From Dicyema japonicum (Eukaryota; Dicyemida; Rhombozoa; Dicyemidae), in the NCBI GenBank assembly GCA_011109175.1, contig RDEW01000002.1, positions 748,676 through 812,675 of the forward strand: a DNA stretch of 64,000 bases. The letters run 5' to 3'. Every line of letters begins with the position of its first letter. Within the stretch, counting starts at the first letter, position 1. The notes under the pieces are model-generated. The model was not told the origin of the DNA. It saw only the letters and a program-made list of their open reading frames with translations, and did not search any database. A program made the translations under genes and the position numbers. Positions 1 through 11,978 of this stretch are shown here, piece after piece.

Positions 1-1064
1 CGAATCTGCTAATGAGATTTTCCGAATCCTGAATGGAATTTTTTGCATAATTAGATCTCCAATTTTTGCATATGGAACAACTTTGCAAAAAATACAATAT
101 TTCCCACGTTTCGGGACGACCACGAGCTCATGGATAGTGAGTGACAGATCGAAAGGTTTTTTTTGGTTTAATGTCAATAGATTTAATTATCAATAAAAAT
201 TGGATCTCATCGATGATTGCATAGAAAGGAAATTTTGGATGCTATATCAATTTGATAAAAGACATGTTCGCGATTATAACTATGCTATCCAAATACAACA
301 AAACAAAGACCACTTGAAATTTTTTTAATGTGCATCTTTCAAAAAAGTATCAAAAAGGAGATTAGAAGCGCTAGCCGAAAAGCATCATTGCCTCGAAAAA
401 AATTAGAGGGACAAGAAAAACTAATAACTGCCCTGGAAAATATTGTCAAATCAGGCGTAAAATGAAAAACCTTAGAAGATGGAAATACGACGAAATTGAA
501 ATAGTGATGAAATTTTACTACGCCACGACGGGGATACAAACTTAGATAACAAAAAATACCTCTTATACGACAAAATTTCATCAAAAATATAAAGTAACGA
601 ATACCGAAGAGAAGTTATCACAATTATAGATGATGAAGATAAAGAAATTAACACCATACATATATAGGCCGGGTCAAAAAGTTATGATAATTTTTAATTT
701 TTTGATTTGTGTTTTTTGAAAAAAATGTATCAAGCATACCTCATCATATATCTATTTTAAGTAAGCCAGTCAACTACTAAAATTTCTAATAAGAAAAATA
801 CTAAATGGTAAATTAATTTATAAAGGAAAGGGAGTTAGCACGGAAACGGCGATCCCGAGCCTATGCATAAGCCGGATACTAAATTAAAAATTTTTAAATA
901 ACATTTTTTAATAAATTTTAATGCTTAAAATTATTTGGTCAACTATTTTTCGTAAATTTTTAAATAAAATGAAAAAAACGCTACATTCAATCAAAGATTT
1001 TTATGGGATGTTAGTTTGCAGGAAATCACGATTTCCAAAATAATAAAAAAATTAATAATTTCAG
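1..1064. other. AT-rich stretch, no gene recognised
   Basis: Long A/T runs with short open stretches on both strands. The plus strand at about 240-480 has a lysine-rich broken reading (ALAEKHHC near 372) that I could not assign to a family. No RNA gene or repeat was recognised. Confidence 0.5.
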
Positions 1065-1135
1065 ATATTTAATGAAGAAATAAGTTCAGAAAGTAATTTT
1101 TATTAAGAATTATTAATATTTTTAAAACATCGCAG

Positions 1136-1535
1136 CTCTGGACTGTGACAATAGTGATGTACGTACAATAATAATCTACGTGCCATTCTCATTTATTACA
1201 TGGTATGAATCTACGTATAAACCAAGAATTAGATTGTTAAATATTGTACCTATCATTGTTAAAACCGAACCCGTCTTAATTCGTTTAAGGAAATTGAATT
1301 TTCTCCAGGATGTGATTATAACTATTATCCTTATTGGTATGGAAAGTGACGCTAATGTTCGGGAAACACTATAATTTATGTAGAAGGGGATGCTGCTTTG
1401 AAAAAATATTATTTCAATAATTTAGAACAAATTGCTAACGAATTTGAGTCTAATGGAAATTTAGTTTGTAATGTAAACATTTCGTCAACAATAAAATCAC
1501 GTGAAGTAATACTAAACTATGCCAAATATAATTGA
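1136..1535 (+). CDS. Unidentified coding segment, one frameshift
   Basis: The reading is open from the 5' boundary to about 1370 (TIIIYVPF..., then ITWYESTY...). It continues after a one-base shift near 1368-1370 as TTIIYVEGDAALKKYY and EQIANEFES, ending at a TGA at 1533-1535. The shift is what loss of one base in ACACT would give, the same lesion type seen in the better genes of this window. A possible upstream exon (1065-1092, IFNEEISSE) joins in frame if 1093-1135 (GT...CAG, 43 nt) is an intron. IIIYV and IIYV each follow an S-D-x(1-2)-V-R stretch, suggesting an internal duplication. I do not recognise the family. The residue use is protein-like rather than low-complexity, which is the only support. 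It could also be an old transposon fragment. Confidence 0.3.
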
Positions 1536-1893
1536 TCTTCTTCAAAAGTCGTAATTGTGCGAATACTCAATTAATCACGCATATATGTAAAAAATTTTAT
1601 TAATATTAAAAGTCCAATAAATGGAATCTTTTCGTTTTATTTTAAAAATTTCCATTTTTTATAGAATTTTTACATTTATTTATAAGAAACCCTGTAATAA
1701 ATAGAGTAGAATTGCGTAATTTATATCTGTTTTGTGAAATAAATGATACTAGCAGATTGATAGAATTTTAACTGTAATTTGATAAAATCCTTGATTTTTA
1801 GAAAATGCAAAAGAAAAATCACATAATTTGAACAAAGAAATTTGTGTATGATTAATCTGACTATGGCATAAATTCTTCGATGAATGTTAAATT

Positions 1894-2047
1894 CAGTTTT
1901 TAATAAATTCATGACTTTAGTTTGTTTATTGATGTTTTTAGTTGAATATGTTGTAAAACAGGTCAGCAATAATGCTTAATATAGTTTTTAATAAATCCAT
2001 AACTTTTAGTTTGTTTATTGTTGTTTTCAAATAAATATGTTGTAGAA
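1894..2047. repeat. Tandem duplication, period about 87 bp
   Basis: The segments 1894-1958 and 1981-2047 align almost base for base (both contain GTTTTTAATAAAT, TTTAGTTTGTTTATT and AATATGTTGTA). They differ by scattered substitutions, so this is an old local duplication in non-coding AT-rich DNA. The surrounding 1540-2800 stretch holds nothing else I can support. Confidence 0.7.
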
Positions 2048-2799
2048 CTCAAAGTTAACTAATGTTTTTTATGGATCTCTGAATTGAACAGTAGTATAAT
2101 GTTACTTTGATTAAGTATCGGTAAAGCAGTCTACGTCTCTCTTATATAGTTTACTCATTATATAATAATCTATTATGTAATAATTATTAACAGATATGCC
2201 TTATGTTATGTCACATCTAAATTAATGGTGATCATATAATGGAAATTGGATTATTAACCTCAGTTTAGCAAACTTCTAGGAAACTCGCGACAGTCAAATA
2301 AACGGGCCACTAAGACAGAACGCTCAGAGATAAACCACTTTTAAGTTGAGCCCAAAACGGAAATAAAAATAAGAATGGTATTTAATTTTTTAAAAATTTT
2401 AAATTAGAAGATTAATAAAATTAAACATATTCTGACAAATATATGTGGAAATTCTAAAAATGCTACAATTTGCTAATAATGATGCAATTTTATTATATAA
2501 TTTTTCATAATTTTGACGAAAACATTGTTTAATTAATCTTATAACTATTTTTGGGAGACTTAGCTTTTATTTTAAAACTCTTACCCATAAAGTTGAATTT
2601 GACCTACTTTACTTGCCATAATTTAGGGATGTCATATTTGTTACTATTAACCTTTTTTGGAATATTTTCCGATTTCCCAGTACGATCCTTGACGTGCGTT
2701 TCCCCATAATACTTAACTGCAGACTTAAAAAGAAGTTAACAACATTATTGATCTTGACCCTCCTCCTAAGGTTAATTAGCAAGTTATATCATTCTCAAA

Positions 2800-3890
2800 A
2801 TAAAAGTGTATGACCTGTCTTACTGGAGGGTTAATAGAGGAAACAAAAGGGTTAAAAATCAGCTAAGAAATTGGTCAAACTTTCAAAAACGAGCCTTAAA
2901 ATTTTGTTTACTTTCTGCAATCCAGATCCCTGAGTTTCGAATAGACATAAACATTGATTATTTCGGAAAAGAAACAATTGAAAATTCGGTATTCAATACT
3001 GACCGATAGCCAAATTTTGGACACCTAGGGTGCTATAAGCTAGCAAGAAGGAGCACATTCTCTGACAACATGGTCATACCCCTCATCCCTTAGAATCACA
3101 GCAGGAGGAAGAAAACCTCCTCTGGTCCTGTCCTGGAGAAATCCCTAACTGAGTCCTACTCAACTAGGAGTTAGAATTCCTCATATGTTAGGGAGTAATT
3201 TACTCAAGTAAAAAATTCGTTAACAGTCCGCCTGACACTATGAATCCTATAATAGTGAAACTCGCATCACAATTCTCTATTTTCTTATTCCGATAAGCTG
3301 ATAAGATTACTTTATGTTTGTTTAACAAATGACAGTCTTTTCTACGCTCCTCGATCGCCAACTAACAATAATTTCATAAAGTCTTCCACAGTTTCAATTA
3401 TTCAGCACATCTGGAAGAGTAAATCTCGGTCTTCCACGAACACATACATGTAAAGAAATCTGCCTACATTTATACAAAGCAAATCCATCGTATCTCTCTT
3501 AGTTCCCGAAAGTTTGAAATGATTTCACTTTCGTACCAAGACTTCTGAGAAAGTTCTTCGTGAAGGGACACTATTCCAACCCTTTCCATGGTGTTTTCAA
3601 ATGTATATCTCTAAGAGTTGAGTAAAATCTCCGACGATAAACAAACGCGTGAAGTACACAGAGAAAAAAATCAAGGAGCAAAATTTTGGCCGCAGATCAG
3701 AGAGGATGAAATTTGCATCTCTCCAGCCTAGACTGTTGTACTGAAAATTGAAAACATTCTCGTAAAGACTTTAGTGTTGAATCGTTGTGCTTAAAATATC
3801 CCTATGACTAAAAGCTGGCAAAAATCTCAGAACGAAGAGTAACTTTGGGTTAAAAAGATAATTTCTCAGCAAAAAAATTACACCCATGAA
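2800..3890. other. No assignable gene
   Basis: A 67-codon open stretch (2806-3009, plus) and broken continuations up to about 3240 look protein-like (NWSNFQKRALKF) but match nothing I can name. The remaining sequence to 3890 has no long reading frame and no clear repeat. Confidence 0.3.
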
Positions 3891-4130
3891 TCGAGGATCG
3901 TCAGCCTATCTGATAGAACAAAGAGAGAACGTCTGCTTGTGCTAACCAATTCTATCCTCCAATATAGTTATTACAGGATTGTGACTCAGGTTGTCATCTT
4001 ATAATTTTCATTACACGTCCTACCATCGCGGAGATCATTTCATTCTTAGGCTGAAAATTTCATAATAGTATTCTTCACTAATGAATTTGGTCAGGAAAAG
4101 GCAGGAAAATCTTTTCAACAACTGAGTCGT
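3890..4130 (+). repeat. Dispersed repeat R1, copy 1
   Basis: Shares a string of diverged blocks with 42390-42620 in the same order and orientation. Examples are GCTTGTGCTAACCAATTCTATC versus GCCTGTGCTACCAAATCTATC (each split by a few mismatches), then TTCCAATAT, then TCATTTCATTCTT. No open frame spans it. It probably belongs to a transposon 3' region, but neither copy shows the termini. Confidence 0.5.
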
Positions 4131-4139
4131 GCCAGAAGT

Positions 4140-4220
4140 TTTTTTTGACTCACGGATAGGATCCATTTTCCGGATTCGAACCCACGACTGTCAGATCAGA
4201 TGTCACAAGACTTTATGTTC
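4140..4220 (-). repeat. tRNA-derived SINE head (minus strand)
   Basis: Read on the minus strand, the segment contains GGGTTCGAATCCGG (about 4169-4182), a perfect RNA polymerase III B box. It is preceded by an anticodon-arm-like stretch, but no A box with a paired acceptor stem can be built. It is best read as the tRNA-like head of a SINE rather than a functional tRNA gene. The 3' body would extend toward lower coordinates. Confidence 0.5.
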
Positions 4221-4984
4221 ATCCAAGAAGGTCTAAGACGATCCGAGGACATCGTCAATGAGACGGGTGAAGCTGAAAGTGGCCTGTCTTTCTGATACTA
4301 GCAGATTGTTCACTTCCGCGAAATCCTAATCCAATTTAGGGGATTTTCGCATAAAACAAGAGTTGTTGGAAAATCCAAAATTGAAATTTCATTAGCATCA
4401 GGTTTGGACAATCGCACACAGCTCAGATAAAAAATAAGAAGTAATGACACGGACTCCGTACGGAGATTGATAGGTAGAGGGTAACTCGTTGATTGGTTTG
4501 TTCGGTTTACAAATCGGTGTAATGCATGATTTTTACCATAATTAGGGGATTCGTGTTAAATGATATGTTGAATATGAGAGCTATTATTACAGGAACAGAG
4601 CTAGATGCAAAAGGCTGACTGAGAGGATAGTCAAGTATAGGCACGAGCGAACCCCTAGGCATTTTACGTGCATATGGCAACGCGGAAGTGCTATTAACTA
4701 ACTAACGATTATTACAGGGTTATTTGTCAATATAAAAAATGTATTAATTAATATAAAAAAATTATAAAAATACAAAATTCTTATGTTATTTGTAGAGTCT
4801 GGTGCAAAATTCTCGTTTTAGCATCAAATTTTTTTCTGTTGCTATGACTCTCGATTTTTTCTTTAATCTCTTTCTCCTATACCCACCTTTTTTAATTTAT
4901 TAAAAATGGAACCTTGGGTCAGAGTAATATTTTTTAAAGACAATCGATTATTCTTTTTGCATTAATGAACTTTTCCTGAAATCA

Positions 4985-6185
4985 GTTCTATTGTGGTGAC
5001 GGAGTCTGGCGCATTGAGGTTGTTTGTCTGATTTCATGCCAGGTAAATCTAGTCATATGATTCTTCGGTTTAATCCTCTTTGGATTAAACTGGTAGTAAT
5101 CTTTGTCGGATATTGGGGATAATAAAGAATGAGGACTTTGGATAAGTTCCCCCAACATTTCACACCTTTGATGTAGTGGAATGTTGTGGACGAAAGCCAT
5201 GTCGATTTTGATAAATTGATAAATGTGGTTAAGCATGAGTTTTTCCCAAAATTTTGGGAATAACACAAAGTAATAGGCGAGAAAGATCCTGCATCATGTG
5301 GATCTTTTTTAGGTTTCAGAATAGGACTGAGTCTTCTTGCTGATGACTTGTTAATATTTTAATCATATCACACTTCCATTATAGTTACTTCAAGTTTTTT
5401 GGTTTTGCGGGAATTTGTTCGAATGTTGTGATTTCTGTCATTGAGGATAACTAATTGTTCTTGTTGAGAGAGGACCTGAAACCCCCTCTCATTACTTTTT
5501 TGGCGGATTAACCAAAGAAGATCTTTTGCATTTAGTTCTCCGCAGATTATCACATTTTCAATCTTTTACAATTCAGTTAGTTTTGGAGAGTAATGTTTTA
5601 TACTGGGACTTGGTGGCGCCATGTAAATATTTACAAATGTATACCTTGTGTGGTTTTTTTTCACCAAGACGGAAGTAAGTTCGATGTGATCGTCATCTTT
5701 AAACAGAGCTTGTGTCTGAACGGAAGTATCGGAGAATGGAATAGAGCATAGTGTAAGCACTGTTAGTTAAGTCCTCAAACGAATGCCGTTGCGGATAACT
5801 GTGAGAAAACCCCCACCAAGTTTGCCAATTCTGTCACGGCCAATTACTGTGAATCCCGGAAATACTGGTGTCGAATTCTTTGGAGAAAGTTTAGACTCTT
5901 GAATTAACAACAAATCGATGTGATTTTCTTTCACAAATGTCCGAAGTTCAAGTATCTTGTTCTTGAATCCATTTATGTTAAGTTGGATTATTCTGGCTGG
6001 TCCAGGGTTTGCCACAACGTCTCCGCAGCGGCGCAGGCCTTCCTTATTGGTCCACCCGTGAAAATAAGGGAAAGGTGGTTCTTTTTTTCCAAGTGCCACC
6101 ACGTCGTCGCCGAGCCACATGACATTCGTGTAGTAATGAGAAGATCATATTGTGACCAAATGAGCATTCTGATTGAGGTTTTCGA
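4985..6185 (-). mobile_element. Jockey-like LINE, 5' part with internal deletion
   Basis: The minus strand from about 6120 to 5767 reads an apurinic-like endonuclease N terminus: IIQLNINGFKNK, then LLLIQESKLSP, then LGGGFLTVIRNG. The domain continues in fragments at 5760-5566 (YTFVNIYMAPPSP) and 5553-5368 (NVIICGELNA..., LVILNDRN). These match the order of endonuclease motifs in Jockey/CR1-type elements, where the catalytic block is GDFNA; here it reads GELNA. The next readable piece (5330-4988) already matches the start of a reverse transcriptase (SPILKPKKDP, then SQNFGKN), so the linker has been lost. Several frameshifts and stops show an inactive copy. The 3' half of the reverse transcriptase is missing. 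Confidence 0.75.
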
Positions 6186-6244
6186 GATCATTAATTAATT
6201 TAGTATTTAAATTAACTATTTGTGTTCGTGGGTTAATAATAATA

Positions 6245-6420
6245 ATATCGCATTGTGCCATGTGGTGCTACGTAGATAGTTTGTCAAAATTATTTTCCTT
6301 CCGATGGCGTCATTGGATCCACAGTACTGAGGAGGCGCCCAATGCCTGGCCGGCATCAAGAGGATCCAACAACTCCGTTTGGTGTGACGAGGAATTCTCC
6401 CATGTTCCGTCTGCATGACA
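6245..6420 (+). repeat. SINE-A copy
   Basis: Contains the family core: GCCATGTGGTGCTA, then GATGGCGTCATTGGATCCAC, then GAGGCGCCCAATGCCTGGCC and GGCATCAAGAGGATCC. The same blocks occur in order at 15385-15660, 51840-52090 and 58440-58705 (plus), and at 8630-8690 and 19195-19320 (minus). It lies beside the 5' end of the minus-strand LINE. Confidence 0.8.
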
Positions 6421-6429
6421 GCGGGTTTA

Positions 6430-7310
6430 GTCTTTTCCTGTCAACCATTTTACCTCATCGTCATTGGTGTTCCAAGCAGAAGTCAAGGCTAGGCCAAAGA
6501 GCAACTCCAATCCGGATTTTATTCCCATAAAGCAGAATACCAACTGCCCGTACCGAGAAGGCTTGTGACATGACCTCAAATTTTTATCGGACGTGCATTC
6601 AGAAATGTTCGACAATCGTTGTCTGCCGACCTCCCAAGTTTACTAAGCTTTTTTCACAAAATATTTCATCCCATTACTTTTGAAAGGTAAAGTTTTTTGA
6701 AACACCAAACCTGTTGGTTGTCCACTGTTGCACAACCGCGTCAAGCACAGGATCCAGACTCAATCCGTGGCAGGAGCATAAAATTGAGTTGCCCAATGCG
6801 CGGCAGCTTGCGGGGACGAAGGTATCATAGAATAGCTAAATCAGTAGGAGACCTAAAAACTTATCTTGAGCTTTCTTTGGGGCTAGCCAAGGCTGTCAAA
6901 ACTGATATTGAGGATTTCTTCAGTCATCTTTCATATAAGATCCATCAGAGATTTGAGAGAATCAGACTCATGGAAACAAGGGGAACTCAGTAATGAGAAA
7001 ATCATATTGTGACCAAAAATGTTATTTTTCAGTTAAAAAATAATTTGTGCTTCAAGAGTTTTAATCCTTTCCGTCATGAACTTTTCTCTTTACAATTTTT
7101 TTGCATCCCGGAGAAGAATAGAGGGCTTCCAAAGAGAACCGTACCAGAAAACTCAACTATCCTCGCATCAGAGAACAATGTCACAAGGCGGGTTTGGATG
7201 ATTCTGCGGAAATCTAACATTTATGATATCTGTCCTCTGCATTTATTAGGTAACAAGACAATCAAAGAAATCCATTGGAATATCCATTTGGTTTCCGGAT
7301 GCTAATTACT
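6430..7310 (+). other. Open stretches of unknown origin
   Basis: Two plus-strand open stretches of 98 codons (6697-6993 and 7009-7305) follow one another with a frame change. Neither shows a motif I recognise. The region sits between retroelement fragments and may be another decayed element. I would not call a gene. Confidence 0.25.
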
Positions 7311-8290
7311 GCGTGATTTTTATTTTGACTTTATAAATTCGATATTTTGACCTAAAATTGACTTTATTGACTTTAAATTTTCAAAATTAAGACGTTTATG
7401 ACAAATTTATCTGGAAAAATTTTTTTAATATGAAAAAAACTAATTAAAAAATTTATTAAAATATAGAATAAAACGTTGTCAGGTTAAGAATCTCGGTCTT
7501 TAGATAAAATTTTTTACAATAATAAAAATTCTTACGAAGTAGATAATGACGTGGCAGGAAATTTATTCAAATAGTCGTATGTGCATGGATAAGTATTTTG
7601 TTTTTCAATTTTTGTAATATAAAAATAACTTTAGCTAATTAATTAAAAAATCTTTAATAGAAAAATCAAGATTACAGATACTTTTTAATTCCTAATAAAT
7701 TTTTACTGAAGTACAATTTTGAATCTGTTAAAAATTTTTAAATATAAAATAATACTGTACTTTACAAAGACACACACTCGACAATAAATGCGTGTAAAAA
7801 CTCAAAAATAACTTGTGTCAAGATTATTTTTTAATCAATTTTTATTAATAAACAATTAATTCTAAGAAATTAAAAGTTAGGGAGCTTGAATGGGGATACT
7901 GTTGACGATAGCTATCGATATACGTTCTAGAAGCAGTTCATTTTCATGTGGATCCTTTGTGACCATTTGGATTATTGAACCGATTCGAGTTTTTTTTCAT
8001 AAATTTTCTACACTTTTGGGTATTGTAGGAAGAAGTAAAATAATATGCAATTCCCTCAAACAAGTTTTGTAAACTTTATGTTCAACTTATGCAAGGAACG
8101 TCATATTCGACTGAGCACTAGTGACCTTTTTGATCCTAAAGTCGGTAGATGAATTTTTTCATTCAAGACAGTTATTTAACAAAGAAACAAATGTTATTTG
8201 AGACAGCCTACTGCGTGGATCGCGAGTGAGTTGTAATTTTTCTGATTAAAAATCACATTTTTATAAGTTTTAAACAATTTTAATGAACAT
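7311..8290. other. AT-rich stretch without recognised features
   Basis: Long A/T runs, no long reading frame with family resemblance. A short open stretch on the plus strand (7890-8072) could not be assigned. Confidence 0.4.
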
Positions 8291-8369
8291 GAATTTTTGA
8301 TTTTATTGATAATCTCTCAACTCATTCTCATCTTCGATATCATCGAGCAAAGTGATCTTAGTAAAAAGA

Positions 8370-8600
8370 CATTCTTGGGCCCGGAGACTCCGCTCGTCTC
8401 AACGATAACGGGCTGCAAATGGAATCTGGTGGAGTGGCTGTCGTATATTCTTATTTTGATATTTTCGAAAGTCCGATCAGTTTCTCCAGCTTTCAACGAG
8501 AAACCAGGAAGTCTCGACTGAGAAAAGGTGTCGATGCAGTCCCCATCCTAAATCAAGCATTTCCCCGAGAGAAGTGGAAGACAGTTACCCCGTCAAATAT
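8370..8600 (+). repeat. Dispersed repeat R2, copy 1
   Basis: Blocks ACTCCGCTCGTCTC, GGGCTGCAAATGGAAT and GCAGTCCCCATCCTAAATCAA recur, diverged but in the same order, at 25590-25760. Both are plus strand. Short open frames exist in copy 1 but are not kept in copy 2, so coding is not supported. Confidence 0.55.
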
Positions 8601-8629
8601 TATATTTTTGATTAAATATATCCCGGCCA

Positions 8630-8690
8630 GGAATTCGGGTCTCCTCAGTAAGGTGGATCCAATGACGCCATCGGAGGCAATCTGAGCAAT
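8630..8690 (-). repeat. SINE-A fragment
   Basis: The reverse complement reads GATGGCGTCATTGGATCCAC followed by CTTACTGAGGAGAC, the SINE-A core. Only the middle of the element is present. Confidence 0.7.
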
Positions 8691-8744
8691 ATTCTAGTTA
8701 TTATCTGTTTTTAATGGTAGATTTATAGAATGGCATACTATAAT

Positions 8745-9040
8745 TTAGTGACTTCATTTAATGGAGTGCATTCTCGTAATTTCATGTTCTTATGTCTCCG
8801 TCTCCACATGAACTTGGCGAAATAGATATTTAGATGGTTTCCTGCGGTTTCTATTTCCATTTTGTTCTGCCATTTAGCACTACCCTACATTCTGGAACGA
8901 TTTTAATGAGATTAAAAGCTTTTACAATTGTCTCAGAACTCCAGCCAAAATTGTTTTTGACGATTATCTGCGTCGCAAATTTAGAACTCCAGAAAAATAA
9001 TACGAATAATATCTTCAAAACTTACATTAAAGTTCTCTAA
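8745..9040 (-). mobile_element. Possible ISXO2/Merlin-like transposase remnant
   Basis: On the minus strand a reading contains NNFGWSSETIVKAFNLIK, which resembles the helix-turn-helix-to-catalytic linker of ISXO2/IS1595-type transposases. After a frame change it continues as AKFMWRRRHKN, similar to the block after the first catalytic acidic residue in that family. The catalytic residues themselves are not convincingly visible and no terminal inverted repeats were found. The resemblance is by eye only and could be fortuitous. Confidence 0.3.
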
Positions 9041-9114
9041 CCATGTACCAAAGATATGTAACCACAAAATGCCAGAACGTATCCTAATATTGGTCCTGCA
9101 TTTTTAAGGCAAAT

Positions 9115-9215
9115 TAATAATAAAGCCTTTTCACAATATTATAGATATTTATAGCTCCGCATAGGCATGACACAAACTTTATTCAAGTAAAGAACAGTTA
9201 ATTTTAATATGAAGC
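9115..9215 (-). repeat. SINE-C / LINE-X 3' tail fragment
   Basis: On the minus strand it reads AACTGTTCTTTACTTGAATA, then CCTATGCGGAGCTATAAATA, then AAAAGGCTTTATTATTAATT. The same tail ends the SINE-C copies at 29230-29553 and 56525-56880, including the TTA-rich terminus. Confidence 0.7.
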
Positions 9216-9219
9216 ATTA

Positions 9220-9860
9220 TTACTAGCAACATATGTTGGTTTCCAATGTCTCCCGAGTTTGTCAGCTCGTCTATGCTCAAAAGTATAAGATAGACAGGGC
9301 ATTAATCTATCACAAAAACTAACGTAGACATTTCTTATAATAGAGTAGCCACACTTCAACCTTCTTACCAATTAGATGTTTGTTAACTTTAAACATTTAA
9401 GCTAATTTTTTAGAATTCGTCGTTTCTTCGATAAAATTGAAATATTAAAGTCAAATTTGATTATGTCACGGTCCGTTGATGTACCGTTTGTTCAGAATGC
9501 AACCAAATCTACTAAAAATTGGTACACAAGTTTAATTAATATCTAGAATACGAATATTTTTTTTTCAAAAATACATTGCATTTTGAGAAATCACATTATT
9601 ACACCTTAAAACATATCGTTATACAATTTTTCCTAGAACCCATTAAATAAAATCAATAAATTATGAGCCAAAAACTACAGAAATATATTTTATTAAAAAA
9701 TCCCTTCAATTAACAAATAATTTTGAATTTAAAGATACTAGTACTTTAATAGTATTTTTATTTATTTGAAAACATGATTAAAACCAAAAAATTATTATTT
9801 ATACTATTTTAATTATCGTCTATATTTTCTGTGAATGGAATAAATAATCAGCATCAAAAA
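9220..9860. other. No gene recognised
   Basis: AT-rich, with no reading frame above 60 codons and no repeat match noticed. Confidence 0.4.
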
Positions 9861-9867
9861 GAGAGAT

Positions 9868-9962
9868 TTCCGCGAGCGCCGCTAGCTGTTTGAGCGAATG
9901 TTGATCGCTATCTTTAGAGGGAATAGCCACGCAGTCAGGCTGCTTCGTATAAACTTTGGATT
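9868..9962 (+). repeat. Dispersed repeat R3, copy 1
   Basis: Shares TTTGAGCGA, GAGGGAATAGC and CGCAGTCAGG with 11215-11310 (TTTGAGCGA, AAGGGAGTAGC, CTCAGTCAGG) at matching spacing. It is short and GC-richer than its surroundings, probably the head of another SINE family. Confidence 0.5.
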
Positions 9963-10499
9963 ATCAACTGTATTGCCACTGAGACTCGCGTGCATCGTGT
10001 AATAGAAGTCTCAGCTTCTTGGGGAAACGAAGCGATTTCCTGCTTATCCTTCATTTGTCATAACTCACATTTTCCCATATTCCTTAAGTTTTCATATATT
10101 TGCTAAAATAATAATAAATTTTAGTTTCAACTGAAATTCCTCACCAACATGTTGATTTGCAAAATAACAGTTTTATAAAATATAAGTTCTCATCAATTGA
10201 CATGATCTCAAAAATGTAAAAATTACAAAAATACTAATTATTTATTTTTAACATGTTTTTCTGGAAATCAGTTGACATTGCCGCGAACGATAACAATTCC
10301 ACCCCGAGACCCCCATCAGCCTGGACGAGATTGCGCTTCCAATCCAAGACCCCTCAAAGATGGGACAATCCACTTTTTTATAGACAGAATTCAGCTTCTC
10401 GATTCTTGAAGCCAATAATAGACAACATGACGATTTGAACATCAGAAATATTAAATATCATAACTTTATTTTATTAAAAATTAAATATATTTTTCTTAA

Positions 10500-10790
10500 T
10501 TGAATTTAAATCAACAAAAAAAGTTAGTTGTTATGGTTAGGTTTTATTATGAACATCCGTCTTCTACAGCGACGATTTACATTTACGTAACCCCTGTGGA
10601 TCTTGGATTGGTGTCGGGGGTACATTCGAGGGACATAAGCAATTTTTCACTGAGATTGCTGAGTTTTTCGAGAGGAGGTCGATTATGGTGGGAGATCTTA
10701 ACTCGTAGAATATAAGCTACGGATTTTATAAAACAAACCGGATGAACGACGGATAGATATGACCAGCACAAAGTATCTAGCTAACGTATT
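10500..10790 (+). mobile_element. LINE endonuclease-domain fragment
   Basis: Plus-strand readings include YIYVTPVDLG and, one frame over, FFERRSIMVGDLNS followed by ISYGF and NRMNDG. This order fits the endonuclease of Jockey-type LINEs, where the conserved GDxN block lies between the two. Stops and a frameshift make it non-functional. The rest of the element is absent. Confidence 0.55.
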
Positions 10791-11214
10791 TACACTGTTG
10801 GAAGGAGTATATTTTTCAGAGGAACTTTTAAAAAGAAGAGCCAAGAATTAGTAGAGCAAGTTGTTACTAGCACTTAAAAATTTTATTGCTACTAAAAATT
10901 AAATAGCTATCACCTATAAGAAAAAATAGCACTTAAAACGATCAAACTAGCATTTAAAAATATAAAAATAAAAGATTGAAAAAACAAGATGGAATAACCA
11001 TCTTCCCTATTGAAGCCGGAAAACCTCGTGTCTTTAACGTCACCTGCACCGACACGTTTTCCACTTGCAATAAAATACAGAGTGCCTCTGCAGCTTGTTT
11101 TTGCCGCTGAGAAGTCCGAGACGTAGAAACGGGCAAAGTACGCTGTCACACCAAATGATTTTTTTGTTTTTCCACTCGCCGTTCAAACGTCTGTCTCCCT
11201 TGCGCTACACGATC

Positions 11215-11310
11215 AAAAGACCCCTGTACGCTGCTGGTTATTTGAGCGATTCTCGCTCGCAATCCTGAAAGGGAGTAGCTACTCAGTCAGGGCAGTCGCT
11301 ATGTGACCAT
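11215..11310 (+). repeat. Dispersed repeat R3, copy 2
   Basis: Second copy of the R3 pattern described at 9868-9962, same orientation, about 1.35 kb downstream. The sequence between the copies is AT-rich with the LINE fragment at 10500-10790. Confidence 0.5.
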
Positions 11311-11978
11311 TTGCTCACTTTTTTCTGTAATAAATTCTAGTTCAAAATAAAAAAAGTCGATTATTATTTATGGTTAAAAATCAGTTACTTTTAGCAGTTG
11401 AAAAAGCATTTTTTTTTTATAGCACAGAAAATAAAAAAAGCGAAGTTGAGACTCTGTATTGATGGGATCGAAAAAATGGCTCTTTAAAATTAAATTGATT
11501 AAAATAACTAATAAAAAGATATGGAAGATGGTATTGGCGCAGAGATGGAGAGACGATACCTCAAAGTGGATGACTAATACTATTACACCCAAAAATACTC
11601 CACTTAATACTTTATTTAAAACATTAAATTTGGTTTGTTTGAATGGGGGTAATATAAATATCCTATCTTATTGATGATTCAATGTGAGTAGATTTTATAC
11701 CCATCAAGCTCACCCAAAACTTCAGCCTCGAACGCATACTATAATCAAAATAATAGACAACCTTCTGTTGTTTCCTCTCCCAAATCATTCACTTCTTTTG
11801 GACCCTTTTTATTTGTTGGAATTCTATGATTAACACATATAATAATAAGTGGATAAACTCGAAAATGGGAGATGTGATATTCCCACAATCTCAATCCACC
11901 AATATATTAATTGATAACAAACTTCCTCTATTCTCATGCTCTATTTTTCTCCATTAACCCTATCTAATCCTACTACCC

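Noticed and set aside
4140-4220. A functional tRNA gene on the minus strand, from the perfect B box
   Set aside because: No matching acceptor and D stems can be drawn and there is no proper A box at the right distance. SINE head is the better reading.
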